A stretch of 64,000 bases of DNA, taken from positions 1 through 64,000 of the forward strand of contig NZ_AUAT01000013.1 in assembly GCF_000428865.1 (NCBI RefSeq), read 5' to 3'. The notes under the pieces are model-generated. The model searched no databases. It worked only from the letters and a program-made list of their open reading frames with translations, and was not told the DNA's origin. Each line of letters opens with the position of its first letter. Within the stretch, counting starts at the first letter, position 1. Positions 1 through 7,828 of the stretch are shown here, one piece after another. The stretch comes from Eremococcus coleocola DSM 15696. Lineage in GTDB: Bacteria; Bacillota; Bacilli; Lactobacillales; Aerococcaceae. The position numbers and the translations under genes were made by a program.

Positions 1-177
1 TTTTAACATCATCCGAGGATGATGGCCTGGACGCCCTGTGGAAGTAGGTTTAGGAAATTCACTATCAGGGATTGAATCAACGAATAAGCTAATGAAACGG
101 GCATCGTGATTTTTAGCGATATCAAAATCTAAATTTAATACTAAAGAACAATCAGATGTGTTATAATGTTTATACAT
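1..177 (-). CDS. IS1182-family transposase, N-terminal part (runs off the left edge)
   Basis: 59 codons are visible, starting at an ATG preceded by AAAGGAG and continuing out of the window. The opening MYKHY, a following LNLDFD-type segment, FVDSIP, and GHHPRMMLK match the start of IS1182-type DDE transposases, which usually begin MYKHY and carry a YHPRMM-type motif at about residue 55-60. The catalytic domain lies outside the window, so I cannot tell whether the element is intact. The IS end should lie between this start and the chromosomal DNA upstream of position 579; I could not define the terminal inverted repeat. Family assignment is from motif memory and is fairly secure; activity is unknown. 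Confidence 0.8.
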   Translation of the reverse strand, partial: MYKHYNTSDCSLVLNLDFDIAKNHDARFISLFVDSIPDSEFPKPTSTGRPGHHPRMMLK

Positions 178-258
178 GAAAGCCACTCCTTTAAATGTAT
201 TTGTGCTTATTTACATTATATCATGTGAGTGCTTTCATGTTTACTAAAATAATAAAAA

Positions 259-297
259 AAGGTCATTATCACGATTGCGATAATGGCCTTGTCTTTT
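259..297 (+). terminator. Intrinsic terminator-like hairpin next to the IS end
   Basis: The arms aaggtcattatc and gataatggcctt form a 12-bp stem with one G-T pair and an 8-base loop, followed by gtcttttt. It may block transcription into or out of the insertion sequence. Confidence 0.55.
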
Positions 298-511
298 TAT
301 GGACTGGACTTTTTGCCCAGCCTCTTCTTTTTTTGTTTTAATTTCGTTCATGTGAAAATTGAATAAAAACAACACTTACAATCAGCTGTTTTAATGAATT
401 TATTAATAATGATTTGTGAAAAAATATAAAACATTATAACTTTACCTTATAGTCACTCTGTCTTTTTGTTATTTTATTTCTATCCTGTTTCTTGATAAAG
501 TATATTTATAA

Positions 512-527
512 ATGATATCGCTTACAT
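512..527 (+). promoter_or_regulatory. Possible CcpA catabolite response element (cre)
   Basis: ATGATATCGCTTACAT matches 14 of 16 positions of the WTGNAARCGNWWWCAW cre consensus. It overlaps a weak promoter-like pair (TTGATA at 492-497, TGATAT at 514-519), about 60 bases ahead of the flavoenzyme start. Overlap with the -10 would suggest repression by CcpA. Single sites like this also occur by chance. Confidence 0.35.
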
Positions 528-578
528 TAGAGATATCTTTATCTTGCTTAAGTTATCAAAAGATTAGGAGGGAATTGT

Positions 579-1553
579 ATGAAAACAAAGTTGACTGAAA
601 TGTTGGGGATCAAATATCCTCTAATTCAAGGGTCGATGCAGTATATGTCTTTAGCTGAATTAGCCTCTGAAGTATCTAATGCCGGTGGTCTCGGCTTAGT
701 TCCTTCGATGGCCTTCCCCAATGTAGATGCCTTACGAGCGGAAGTTCGTAAAATGAAGTCTTTAACGGATAAGCCTTTCGGCTTTAATATATCTCTAGTT
801 CCGGAAGTAGTCATTCCTCAGATGATTTTTGATTATATCAATGTTTTGATTGAAGAAGAAGTGCCGGTCATCGAGACGTCCGGACAACGTCCGGGTAACT
901 TTATAAAACCGATTAAGGAAGCGGGCATCCCAATCATCCATAAAGTTACCTCAATTAAGCATGCCTTAGCAGCCCAAGCGGACGGGGCAGATATTGTCAC
1001 AGTAATCGGGACTGAAGGGGCGGGCCACCCTGGTTTAGACCAAGTACCTGGCTCTATTCTCTGGGCTAAGGCGGCTGAAGAATTAGAAGTTCCTGTTTTA
1101 GCTGCTGGTGGGATTGTCGATGGTAAATCCATGTATGCTGCCATGTCCTTAGGCGTTGATGGCATCCTAATGGCTTCGCGTTTTTTAGCTTCCGATGAAG
1201 TCAAAGCACCCCGTTCTTTCAAAGAAAAATTGATTACCTTACCTGAAACATCCACCGTGTTAACCATGAAATCCTTAAGGAATGCTATGCGGGTGGTTCA
1301 TAACAAGCAAGCCCAACGGATCCTGGATGCGGAGGCTGCCGGCGCGACTTTAGAAGACTTGATGCCTTTAATTTCAGGCAAGGCGTCAAACATTGCTTTA
1401 ATGGAAGAGCGGTATGACGATGCCCAGATGACGGTTGGTCAAGGTGTAGGTCGGATTCGGGAGATCAAACCAGCCCGGGAGATTGTGGCTGAAGTCATGG
1501 CTGATTTCTATGCAACTCATGATTATATGAAGGATTTAGTAGGTAAAGACTAG
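579..1553 (+). CDS. Nitronate monooxygenase / enoyl-ACP reductase II-like FMN enzyme
   Basis: A 324-residue cytoplasmic TIM-barrel flavoprotein of the nitronate monooxygenase (2-nitropropane dioxygenase) family. Visible marks are the N-terminal YPLIQGSMQYMS (FMN and substrate loop), NAGGLGLVPS, the central GTEGAGHPG, and the phosphate-binding AAGGIVDGKSMYAAMSLGVDG. Family members oxidise alkyl nitronates such as propionate-3-nitronate. The related FabK enzymes reduce enoyl-ACP; the two groups are hard to separate by eye, and no fatty-acid genes are nearby, so I prefer the nitronate reading. The start is supported by TTAGGAGGGAATTGT just upstream. The gene stands alone, with an IS on its left and a hairpin terminator after it. 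Confidence 0.75.
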   Translation: MKTKLTEMLGIKYPLIQGSMQYMSLAELASEVSNAGGLGLVPSMAFPNVDALRAEVRKMKSLTDKPFGFNISLVPEVVIPQMIFDYINVLIEEEVPVIETSGQRPGNFIKPIKEAGIPIIHKVTSIKHALAAQADGADIVTVIGTEGAGHPGLDQVPGSILWAKAAEELEVPVLAAGGIVDGKSMYAAMSLGVDGILMASRFLASDEVKAPRSFKEKLITLPETSTVLTMKSLRNAMRVVHNKQAQRILDAEAAGATLEDLMPLISGKASNIALMEERYDDAQMTVGQGVGRIREIKPAREIVAEVMADFYATHDYMKDLVGKD

Positions 1554-1638
1554 TCTCTGTTGTGAGGTACTATTATCGAGTTAGCAAATTTGTATCTTAT
1601 TCGACTACTAGTCGATATTGTTAAAATAAAGTTAAAAA

Positions 1639-1669
1639 GCAGGACTGGGCAAAGAAATCCCAGTCCTGC
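1639..1669 (+). terminator. Hairpin terminator after the flavoenzyme gene
   Basis: A perfect 11-bp stem (gcaggactggg with cccagtcctgc) and a 9-base loop. The following sequence is AT-rich without a clean T-run, so termination may be moderate. Confidence 0.5.
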
Positions 1670-1689
1670 TAATTTAAATTAAAATTTAT

Positions 1690-1890
1690 ACGATACAAGG
1701 CAGTAGTTGACTGGATGAAAACCGCGTTGTGAAGCAACTTGTTCCATTCTAGTCAACCTTGTGGGGGCGGGGAATCAAAGTAGCTGAGTTCACTGGTTCA
1801 ATCAGCTACTGGAGCACTTGGAGCGAAGTGACTTAGTGCTCCAGTAAGTGAAAATCACAGATTTTCTACTTCTTGCCCGCTCCCACTTTT
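1690..1890. repeat. Structured intergenic repeat, copy A
   Basis: Three consecutive hairpins: 1779-1787 with 1802-1810 (agtagctga/tcagctact), 1809-1817 with 1836-1844 (ctggagcac/gtgctccag), and 1850-1856 with 1860-1866 (gaaaatc/gattttc), ending near a gcccgctccc motif. The same hairpins with paired base changes recur at 22931-23095. Both copies lie between convergent genes. It may be a bidirectional terminator or a small mobile palindromic repeat. Confidence 0.6.
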
Positions 1891-1912
1891 AATTTTCTAT
1901 TTGAAGTAAAGG

Positions 1913-2743
1913 CTAGAAGAAAGTATTTAAGACAAAGGTTAGTAAGGCAATAGCATAACCCGGTGGGTCGATATGAGTTTTGGTATTAGTGTTCAAACCA
2001 CGTGCGACTAGTTCAAAGACTGCCCAAGCAACCACCCCAAAGATAATCGCAATCGCATAGTTATTAAAGTGAGCCATAGCTAAACCAGCCAATAAACCAA
2101 CATGGTGACCTACTGGGAAGTCAGCTCCAAAGATGGTAAAGAAGAATAGGAAGGCACCAAAACCAAAGCCAAAGAATGGTACGTTGGTCACAGAGGTCAC
2201 ATAAGCAATGACGGCAGCATAAGCAGCAGACCAAAGAATTCCAAAGATAATTTCTTTACCAGAAATAGCTAAACGACTTTGACCATTTTCAACAGGGCTT
2301 AATAGATTTTGCTTACCAAAGACAAGACGAGTAATAATTGAACCGACTACGATACCGACAGCACCCCCATCGGCTTGGATGCCCAGAACATTAGTAATTA
2401 GATAAGCAGATAGGTAACCGATGACTGCAAAACAACCACCGACTAGAAGCGCCATTGGTTCTTGAACGCCAAAAGGTGCACGGTCAATATCAGTTCCTTT
2501 GAAACCGTCAATTTCTTTGCTACCTAGGTAGGCAGTTGCAGCTACTGCACCGGTAAAGGCAATATGGGGACCAAAGAAGAAACCAAAAGCTACATCATTG
2601 AGGAAGGCATCAGATCCGGTTGCCACCATGATGGCAGAACCAACGAGAACAAAGAAACCACAGAGCCCGATGGCCGGGATGGCACCAATGGCAGCCCCGA
2701 AGACGCCACCAAAGAATGCAAGAATAAGAGATAATAAGTCCAT
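1913..2743 (-). CDS. Uncharacterised polytopic membrane protein
   Basis: 276 residues, almost entirely hydrophobic, with roughly seven to nine membrane segments and glycine-rich helices such as GGVFGAAIGAIPAIGLCGFF. Short loops carry DGFKGTDIDRAPFG and a near-C-terminal THIDPPGYA. Motifs GPHIAF (first half) and FPVGHHVG (second half) occupy similar places before small-residue-rich helices, which hints at an internal duplication. I do not recognise a characterised transporter family, and no substrate-linked neighbour helps. The start has AAGGAGTGAAATT upstream, and a TATAAT-like -10 lies at 2781-2786 on the complement. It is monocistronic. Confidence 0.7.
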   Translation of the reverse strand: MDLLSLILAFFGGVFGAAIGAIPAIGLCGFFVLVGSAIMVATGSDAFLNDVAFGFFFGPHIAFTGAVAATAYLGSKEIDGFKGTDIDRAPFGVQEPMALLVGGCFAVIGYLSAYLITNVLGIQADGGAVGIVVGSIITRLVFGKQNLLSPVENGQSRLAISGKEIIFGILWSAAYAAVIAYVTSVTNVPFFGFGFGAFLFFFTIFGADFPVGHHVGLLAGLAMAHFNNYAIAIIFGVVAWAVFELVARGLNTNTKTHIDPPGYAIALLTFVLNTFF

Positions 2744-2909
2744 AATTTCACTCCTTAAAAAATTATAATAACCTAAGCTTATTATAGAGGAATGCCCTTA
2801 ATTAAACCACTAATACTTACTTATATTATCCTTAAGCTTTGGTCATACAAGGAGCCATGATTTACCTACCCATTTTGACTTGATTCAGCGTGGGTAAATC
2901 AAGGTTAAG

Positions 2910-2950
2910 CAAAAATCCAGGCCCAGCTATAAGCTGTTGCCTGGATTTCT
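2910..2950. terminator. Hairpin between the membrane-protein gene and the oppF remnant
   Basis: aaatccaggc at 2913-2922 pairs with gcctggattt at 2939-2948 (10 bp). Read on the minus strand it would terminate the former opp transcript. Confidence 0.5.
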
Positions 2951-2970
2951 GTCTAAGCGAAGGGGATTGC

Positions 2971-3575
2971 TTAGAGTGGGTTAGGAAGGTATTTCGCTCG
3001 AAATTTAGGTTCTAACCAAACAGAGTGGGTTGGGCTTAATTTAACCTCTTGCCCCATCTCATAATCAAAGCCAGAATCCCGCTAGTTATAGTGGTAGACC
3101 TCGCGTTTCCGTTCCAAAATTGGGTTAGGATGAGGTACTGCTGATAAGAGGGATTTAGTATAAGGGTGGATAGGATTGTTGAAAATTTCTTCCGTTGTCC
3201 CAGTTTCTAATAAATGGCCAATGTGGAGGACGCCAATCCGGTCGGAAATATACTTGACCATGGCTGCTAGGTCATGGGCAATAAATAATTAAGAAAGGCC
3301 GGTTTCTTTTTGGATATTTTTCATTAAGTTAACGATTTGAGCCTGAATGGAAACATCCAGAGCTGAGATGGATTCATCGGCAATAATCAATTTAGGATTC
3401 ATAATGAGGGCCCGGGCAATCCCGACCCGTTGTCGTTGGCCCCCAGAGAATTGGTGGGGGAAGCGGTTAGCAAATTCGCGGGACAAGCCGACCCGTTCTA
3501 AAATATCTAAAGCGGCTTGTTCACGGGCTTCTTTAATTATTAGAGGGAGTTTTGAGGCAATTGACCGATAATAAA
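2971..3575 (-). pseudogene. Remnant of an oligopeptide ABC transporter ATPase (OppF/AppF type)
   Basis: One reading frame encodes the C-terminal half of an Opp-type ATPase: an [13 protein letters not shown] segment, the signature [16 protein letters not shown], Walker [13 protein letters not shown], the H-loop region LFIAHDLA, and the Opp C-terminal [15 protein letters not shown]. Two in-frame stops break it, TAA at 3289-3291 (between GLS and LFIAHD) and TAG at 3082-3084. Homology fades at about 3575, where it runs into an unrelated terminator, so the Walker A half is missing. The rest of an opp operon is absent. This is a decayed, truncated gene, certainly not a working ATPase. Confidence 0.9.
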
Positions 3576-3579
3576 ATAA

Positions 3580-3630
3580 AAAAAATGGGGTAAGCGATTT
3601 TTGGATGACAAAAATCCTTACCCCATTCCT
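3580..3630 (-). terminator. Intrinsic terminator of the MFS gene
   Basis: aatggggtaag (3584-3594) pairs with cttaccccatt (3617-3627), with an inner aaatc/gattt-type pairing. The run of As on the plus side gives a U-tail on the minus strand, downstream of the MFS gene. Confidence 0.7.
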
Positions 3631-3720
3631 TTAATCTAGGTATGGTGGGTGCTTAAAATTTACAAATATTCGAATCGAAGATTTCTTAATTCAAGAATGA
3701 GTTATTACCTGTCTTAATAG

Positions 3721-4989
3721 TTAGGCAATTTTTTCAAGAAGGGGAAAGTCAGACTTTGGGGCAACTTGATCTAGTTCAGGATTCATAGTTTGATAATTTG
3801 TTTTCTTAAGATTTGAAATGGACATCATCGCCACAAAACTAAGAATATAGAGTGAGGCAATGAAGAGCATGACTTGAGGTACACCCGCAATTTCAAGGAT
3901 GTGACCAATGATGACGGAAGAAAAGCCTCCTACAGCTCGACCAACGTTTAAGATAACATTATTAGCGGTCGTGCGAACTTTATAGGCATAGAGACGAGAA
4001 ATAATGGCGCCATAACCTGCAAACATTCCGTTGACGAAGAAGCCCATAATCGCACCTCCGATGAGGAGGGTGGCATAGTTGTTAACAAAAGTAAAAGCAT
4101 AGACAGAAATCATGGAGCAAATTAGGTAAGTCCCGTAGGTTAAACGTGGTCCAAATTTATCTAGGACTTGGCCGAAGGTTAACATACCCAGACACATTCC
4201 TAAAATCGTTGTGACCATCCAGATTGATTTATCAGCAGCAATATTAAGCGAATTTTGAACCATAGTGGGTAACCAGTTCATCATGCCAAAGTAACCGGCG
4301 ATTTGGACAGTGGTCATCACCATTAGGGCTAAGGTTTGGCGGCTCAATTTTCCAGTGGCAAAGAGGTCTGAGATTTTACCTTTTTGACTGGCGTCGATAT
4401 GGTGGCTATGTTCTGCCTTAAGGGTATCGGCATCCACCGCAAAGTGCATCCAAACTACGAAGAGGAGTGGGAATAATCCGAAGAGGAAGAGGCCACGCCA
4501 GCCAAACATTGGGGCAATCAGTGCGGCAAGGACAGCAGATGAGATAGAACCAATTTGTCCTACAATCCCATTTAGAGAGGAAACCCGGCCCATTTTTTCA
4601 GCGGGGACAATATCAGCCATAATGGCAATAGCTACACCGTACTCACCGCCGACCCCAATCCCAGCAATAAAGCGCATGAGATATAAGTAGAAAAGAGATG
4701 GGGTAAAGAAGATGAGGCCAGTTGCGACTGCAAAGATAATAATGGTCCATTTGAACACTTTAAATTTATTATATTTATCGGCTAAGACTCCAAAGACAAG
4801 GCCTCCGAGTAACATACCAAAGTTAGTAATAGTGGCAATCCAACCAGCTTGGCTACCAGAGAGATTGAGTTGACTAATAATAGAAGCCATTGTGAAAGAG
4901 AGAAACATCACATTGAGGTCATCCATGCCGGATGCTACAATGGCGGCGATAAGGGCGTGACGGTTATTCTTGCTGAGTTTCTTATACAT
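3721..4989 (-). CDS. Major facilitator superfamily transporter, aromatic-acid/sugar porter-like
   Basis: 422 residues with 12 predicted membrane helices. The MFS motif A between helices 2 and 3 is recognisable as GLVFGVLADKYNKFKVF, followed by RFIAGIGVGGEYG in helix 4, which is typical of the metabolite:H+ symporter and AAHS families. A charged central loop rich in His and Lys follows helix 6. N-terminal residues MDDLNVMF contain an acidic pair common in AAHS members. It is a plasma-membrane proton symporter for a small organic acid or sugar; the substrate cannot be told. AAAGGAGAATAATT precedes the start. It lies downstream of pyrE on the same strand but with an 84-bp gap. Confidence 0.75.
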   Translation of the reverse strand: MYKKLSKNNRHALIAAIVASGMDDLNVMFLSFTMASIISQLNLSGSQAGWIATITNFGMLLGGLVFGVLADKYNKFKVFKWTIIIFAVATGLIFFTPSLFYLYLMRFIAGIGVGGEYGVAIAIMADIVPAEKMGRVSSLNGIVGQIGSISSAVLAALIAPMFGWRGLFLFGLFPLLFVVWMHFAVDADTLKAEHSHHIDASQKGKISDLFATGKLSRQTLALMVMTTVQIAGYFGMMNWLPTMVQNSLNIAADKSIWMVTTILGMCLGMLTFGQVLDKFGPRLTYGTYLICSMISVYAFTFVNNYATLLIGGAIMGFFVNGMFAGYGAIISRLYAYKVRTTANNVILNVGRAVGGFSSVIIGHILEIAGVPQVMLFIASLYILSFVAMMSISNLKKTNYQTMNPELDQVAPKSDFPLLEKIA

Positions 4990-5073
4990 AATTATTCTCC
5001 TTTTAATGGAAGATCTCGCCTTCCTTTATTAAAACTGAGGGACTTGGTGTTAAGAGCGACGGACAACTAATTA

Positions 5074-5709
5074 CTATGAATGAACCTTAGTCCAGGCTAA
5101 GGGATCTTGGTGCCAGGCAGTCAGGGTTGCTTTTGCATGGGCCAAGTCAGGATTCTGGGTAGCTTGATCAACCAAGGCTAGGTAGTTGCTTAGGGTATGG
5201 TAATCATAACCTGCTTGGGTAAATGCTGTTTTGCTAGAGTCTAATTGATAGTCAAAGATAGCTAAGCAGCCTAGAACCTTTCCGCCAGCGGCTTGAACGA
5301 CATCAGCGGCAGCGATAACAGACCCACCGGTTGAAATCAAATCCTCAATCATGACGACCTTTTGGCCAGGCTTAAGTGGACCTTCAATGGTATTTTGTTT
5401 ACCATGACCTTTGGCTGAAGCCCGGACATAAATCATAGGTAGATTTAATTGATGGGCGATAATCGCAGCGTGAGGAATTCCAGCGGTGGCTGTACCTGCA
5501 ATGACGTCTGCATCTGGATAGTGGGTTTGGATAAGTTGGATGAAGCTCTCTACAATTTGATTTCTTTCCTGGGGATAACCGATTAAAAGCCGGTTATCAC
5601 AATATATTGGCGCTTTTAGTCCACTTGTCCAAGTATAAGGTTGGTCAGGACTTAGGGAGACTGCTTGGCGGTCTAAAAGAATCTGGGCAATTTCTTGGGG
5701 AGATAACAT
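5074..5709 (-). CDS. pyrE: Orotate phosphoribosyltransferase
   Basis: 211 residues. It transfers the PRPP phosphoribosyl group to orotate to give OMP, the fifth step of pyrimidine synthesis. The PRPP-binding motif VVMIEDLISTGGSVI and the N-terminal SGLKAPIYCDNR (orotate loop) are intact. Length is normal for the short bacterial form. Its start lies only 3 bp past the pyrF stop, with the ribosome site (GAGAGGAAG) inside the end of pyrF, so the two are co-transcribed and probably translationally coupled. It is expressed from the leader upstream of pyrF. No other pyr genes are in the window. Confidence 0.95.
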   Translation of the reverse strand: MLSPQEIAQILLDRQAVSLSPDQPYTWTSGLKAPIYCDNRLLIGYPQERNQIVESFIQLIQTHYPDADVIAGTATAGIPHAAIIAHQLNLPMIYVRASAKGHGKQNTIEGPLKPGQKVVMIEDLISTGGSVIAAADVVQAAGGKVLGCLAIFDYQLDSSKTAFTQAGYDYHTLSNYLALVDQATQNPDLAHAKATLTAWHQDPLAWTKVHS

Positions 5710-5712
5710 AAC

Positions 5713-6456
5713 TTAGACTTCCTCTCTTCTTTCTTTAAGCCCAGCTTGCCAATCGGTTTTAATCGTTTGATAAGCTAGATAAGGATCTGGCGCTTGAAAA
5801 ATTGGACGCCCGACTACAATATAGTTAGACCCTCTTTGGGCTGCTGCCTTAGGTGTCATAATGCGCACTTGGTCTTCATGGTCTGACTGAAAACCTTGGG
5901 GGCGGATGCCAGGAGTTACAGTTAGAAAGCTAGGGCCGGTAGCTGCTTTGATTAAAGCAGCTTCTTGGGCAGAACAAACGACTCCGTCCAAGCCAGCTCC
6001 TTGACTTAATTGGGCCAGGTGTTTGATAGCATCTTCTAAGGGAGTATTAACCAAGAGTTCTTGACTTAACATGGTTTGATCAGTAGAAGTTAGATGGGTT
6101 ACGGCCACTAAAAGTGGGGCTCGGCCTGCCTTTTGGCAACCTGCGAGCAGCCCTTCTTTAGCCGCTTCTAACATTCGGGACCCACCTGAAGCATGGACGG
6201 TTACCATTGAGACTTGGAGTTGGCTGAGTTGTTTCATGGCTCGATACACGGTATGAGGGATATCGTGTAACTTTAAGTCTAGAAAAATTTCATGTCCTTG
6301 GGCTTGGATTTCTGAAATCCACTGAGGCCCATAGTGGTAAAACATCTCCATCCCGATTTTAAGGTTAAGCTTTTGTTGATTGAAGAACTTTAAAAACTCA
6401 CGGGCTTGGTCTTGGTGGTCAAAGTCGAGGGCAATGATTGGCTTCTGTGTATTCAT
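5713..6456 (-). CDS. pyrF: Orotidine 5'-phosphate decarboxylase
   Basis: 247 residues. It converts OMP to UMP, the last step of de novo UMP synthesis. The active-site motif FLDLKLHDIPHTV with its Asp-Lys-Asp set is present, as are TVTPGIRP and the phosphate-gripping loop NYIVVGRPI. I place the start at the ATG encoding MNTQKP because AAAGGAG sits 6 bases ahead; an in-frame ATG five codons upstream lies before the ribosome site. The gene follows an attenuator-like hairpin (6478-6502) directly and heads the pyrFE pair. Confidence 0.95.
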   Translation of the reverse strand: MNTQKPIIALDFDHQDQAREFLKFFNQQKLNLKIGMEMFYHYGPQWISEIQAQGHEIFLDLKLHDIPHTVYRAMKQLSQLQVSMVTVHASGGSRMLEAAKEGLLAGCQKAGRAPLLVAVTHLTSTDQTMLSQELLVNTPLEDAIKHLAQLSQGAGLDGVVCSAQEAALIKAATGPSFLTVTPGIRPQGFQSDHEDQVRIMTPKAAAQRGSNYIVVGRPIFQAPDPYLAYQTIKTDWQAGLKERREEV

Positions 6457-6471
6457 GACAACTCCTTTCAA

Positions 6472-6605
6472 AGAAAAAGGTCCAGTTCTGTGAACTGGAC
6501 CTGAAAATGGCTATTTAAAATAGTCTTAGACTATGTCATAGTCTAAGCTTGGCACATTCTTGGGTGTTTCACAGAACACAATTAAAGAATCAATATTTAA
6601 CTTGT
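6472..6605 (-). promoter_or_regulatory. pyrFE leader with attenuator-like terminator and competing antiterminator
   Basis: On the minus strand a hairpin (aggtccagttc, loop aca, gaactggacct; 6478-6502) followed by a T-run lies immediately before the pyrF ribosome site. Upstream in the same leader, GTTCTGTGAA (6568-6577) is perfectly complementary to TTCACAGAAC (6485-6494) inside the terminator. A small stem gtgtt/aacac (around 6564-6579) could in turn mask that antiterminator arm, and a stable 11-bp stem (cttagactatg/catagtctaag) lies between. That is the logic of PyrR-type attenuation. I do not see the usual PyrR loop consensus, so the effector is uncertain. Confidence 0.65.
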
Positions 6606-6609
6606 ATAC

Positions 6610-6638
6610 ATTGTAGTGATAAAGAAAGGGAAAGTCAA
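6610..6638 (-). promoter_or_regulatory. Promoter of the pyrFE leader
   Basis: On the minus strand TTGACT (6633-6638) and TACAAT (6610-6615) are separated by exactly 17 bases, a near-consensus sigma-A promoter. Transcription would start at about 6603, giving a leader of roughly 145 nt. The -35 hexamer lies only a few bases past the end of the preceding ECF gene. Confidence 0.8.
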
Positions 6639-6644
6639 TGAAAA

Positions 6645-7202
6645 TTATTGGCCCACAGGGTGGAAACGTTGGATAATTTGTTTCATTGGATAATAGAGAA
6701 GCGGTACGAGAATAGCAGTCACTAAGGCAGTGAATAAAGATGCGGGTAGGCCACTTAAAGCCGCGGCCATGGCTGCGGGGAAGGCGGCTCCAAGAATTAA
6801 TTGTCTAACTAAATACTTAATAAAGATAATAATCACTTTACTGGCTCCCGCCACAATGCCTAAAGTGACTAAAGCCATAAACTTATCTTGGTAGTTAAAA
6901 ATAGACCGATAAATCATTTCAACTATTAGAATAACCAGTAAATTTTCAATCACAGTAAAGACTGCGGATGAGGCATAACCATTGAGGACATCAAATAAGA
7001 ATAGACCTACTCCTGCGGCCATCATCCCCCGCTGATAGCCCATCAGTAAGGCGGCTAGAACAACCAAGGCATTGCCAGGATGGACAAAAGTATTGGCAAT
7101 GGCTGAAGGCATGGGCACCCGAATGAAAGTAATGGCAATAATAATTAGGGAAGCATACATACCAGCTTCAAGAACTTTAAATAGTTTATTGTTACTTTGC
7201 AA
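6645..7202 (-). CDS. ECF transporter S component (substrate-binding membrane subunit)
   Basis: 185 residues with about five to six membrane helices. The pattern IRVPMPSAIANTFVHPGNA, then LMGYQRGMMAAGVGLFLFDVLNGYA, is that of vitamin-type energy-coupling-factor S components of the riboflavin-transporter-like group (PF07155 type). The subunit would capture a vitamin or precursor and work with shared EcfA/A'/T subunits encoded elsewhere. The start is a TTG, eight bases after GGAGG. It precedes the pyrFE promoter on the same strand, but that promoter makes pyrFE independent, so a nucleobase substrate is only a guess. Confidence 0.7.
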   Translation of the reverse strand: MQSNNKLFKVLEAGMYASLIIIAITFIRVPMPSAIANTFVHPGNALVVLAALLMGYQRGMMAAGVGLFLFDVLNGYASSAVFTVIENLLVILIVEMIYRSIFNYQDKFMALVTLGIVAGASKVIIIFIKYLVRQLILGAAFPAAMAAALSGLPASLFTALVTAILVPLLYYPMKQIIQRFHPVGQ

Positions 7203-7360
7203 TGAAATAACCTCCTATTAAATACTTATTGAGATTGTAACACAATTTGCTAGCATGAGGGTGTTAATTTGGTTACATTCTTAAGTATTTTTGCTTAAAA
7301 TAAGGCATCATGCTAGAATAATGAAGAAATAGAAAACAGAGAGAAGAGATGGAAGTAATT

Positions 7361-7804
7361 ATGACCCTTACAGAACAAATTAACCAAGACATCAAAACGG
7401 CTATGAAGGCTAAGGATAAAGAAACCTTAAAAGTCATCCGGATGCTAAAAGCAGCCTTGCAAAAAGAAGCCATTGACCAAGCGGGTGACCTGACAGCTGA
7501 CCAAGAATTAACCATTATTAATCGTGAAATGAAACAAAGACGGGATGCTATGGCTGAGTTTGCTGCAGCTGATCGCCAAGATTTAGTCGCTGACCTGGAA
7601 CAAGAAATTGCTATTGTTGAAAAATATCTACCAACCCAATTATCTGGAGCTGAAGTCAAAGCTAAATTAGAAGAAATTATTGCTGCAACTGGTGCCAATT
7701 CAGCAAAAGATTTCGGTAAGGTCATGGGTCAAGCAATGGCCCAAATGAAAGGGCAAGTGGATGGGAATGTTGTTAATAAACTTGTAAAAGAATTATTGGC
7801 CTAA
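7361..7804 (+). CDS. yqeY: GatB/YqeY domain protein
   Basis: 147 residues counted from MTLTEQINQDIK, which aligns with the family start; an alternative ATG lies 12 bases upstream. YqeY proteins resemble the tail domain of GatB and Glu-tRNA(Gln) amidotransferase subunits and probably bind tRNA, but their cellular role is not settled. Family marks are an N-terminal helical KAMKAKDKETLKVIRMLK, REMKQRRDA, and the C-terminal DFGKVMGQAMAQMKGQVDGNVV. It ends 24 bp before the deacetylase gene on the same strand and could share its transcript. Confidence 0.9.
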   Translation: MTLTEQINQDIKTAMKAKDKETLKVIRMLKAALQKEAIDQAGDLTADQELTIINREMKQRRDAMAEFAAADRQDLVADLEQEIAIVEKYLPTQLSGAEVKAKLEEIIAATGANSAKDFGKVMGQAMAQMKGQVDGNVVNKLVKELLA

Positions 7805-7828
7805 GACAAGGCTAGAAGGAAAGATAGT

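Larger units (their letters stand above)
178..578. other. Intergenic region with terminator hairpins and a possible cre site
   Basis: This 401-base AT-rich stretch separates the divergent transposase and the flavoenzyme gene. It holds a 12-bp stem (259-270 with 279-290) followed by a T-run, which looks like a plus-strand intrinsic terminator, and a smaller hairpin with the arms tggac/gccca around 301-322. A catabolite-response-like sequence lies at 512-527. I see no further gene in it. The end of the IS element must fall here. Confidence 0.5.

Noticed and set aside
833-1267. Open frame on the minus strand inside the flavoenzyme gene
   Set aside because: Antisense shadow of a conserved enzyme; no ribosome site and no recognisable motif.
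6472-6605. preQ1 or other named riboswitch upstream of pyrF
   Set aside because: A CACCC-containing stretch is suggestive, but the fold and the downstream pyrimidine genes do not fit; reported only as an attenuator with unknown effector.
7273-7725. Long open frame on the minus strand opposite yqeY (150 codons)
   Set aside because: It is antisense to a well-recognised gene, has Ser-rich composition typical of a shadow frame, and no ribosome site.
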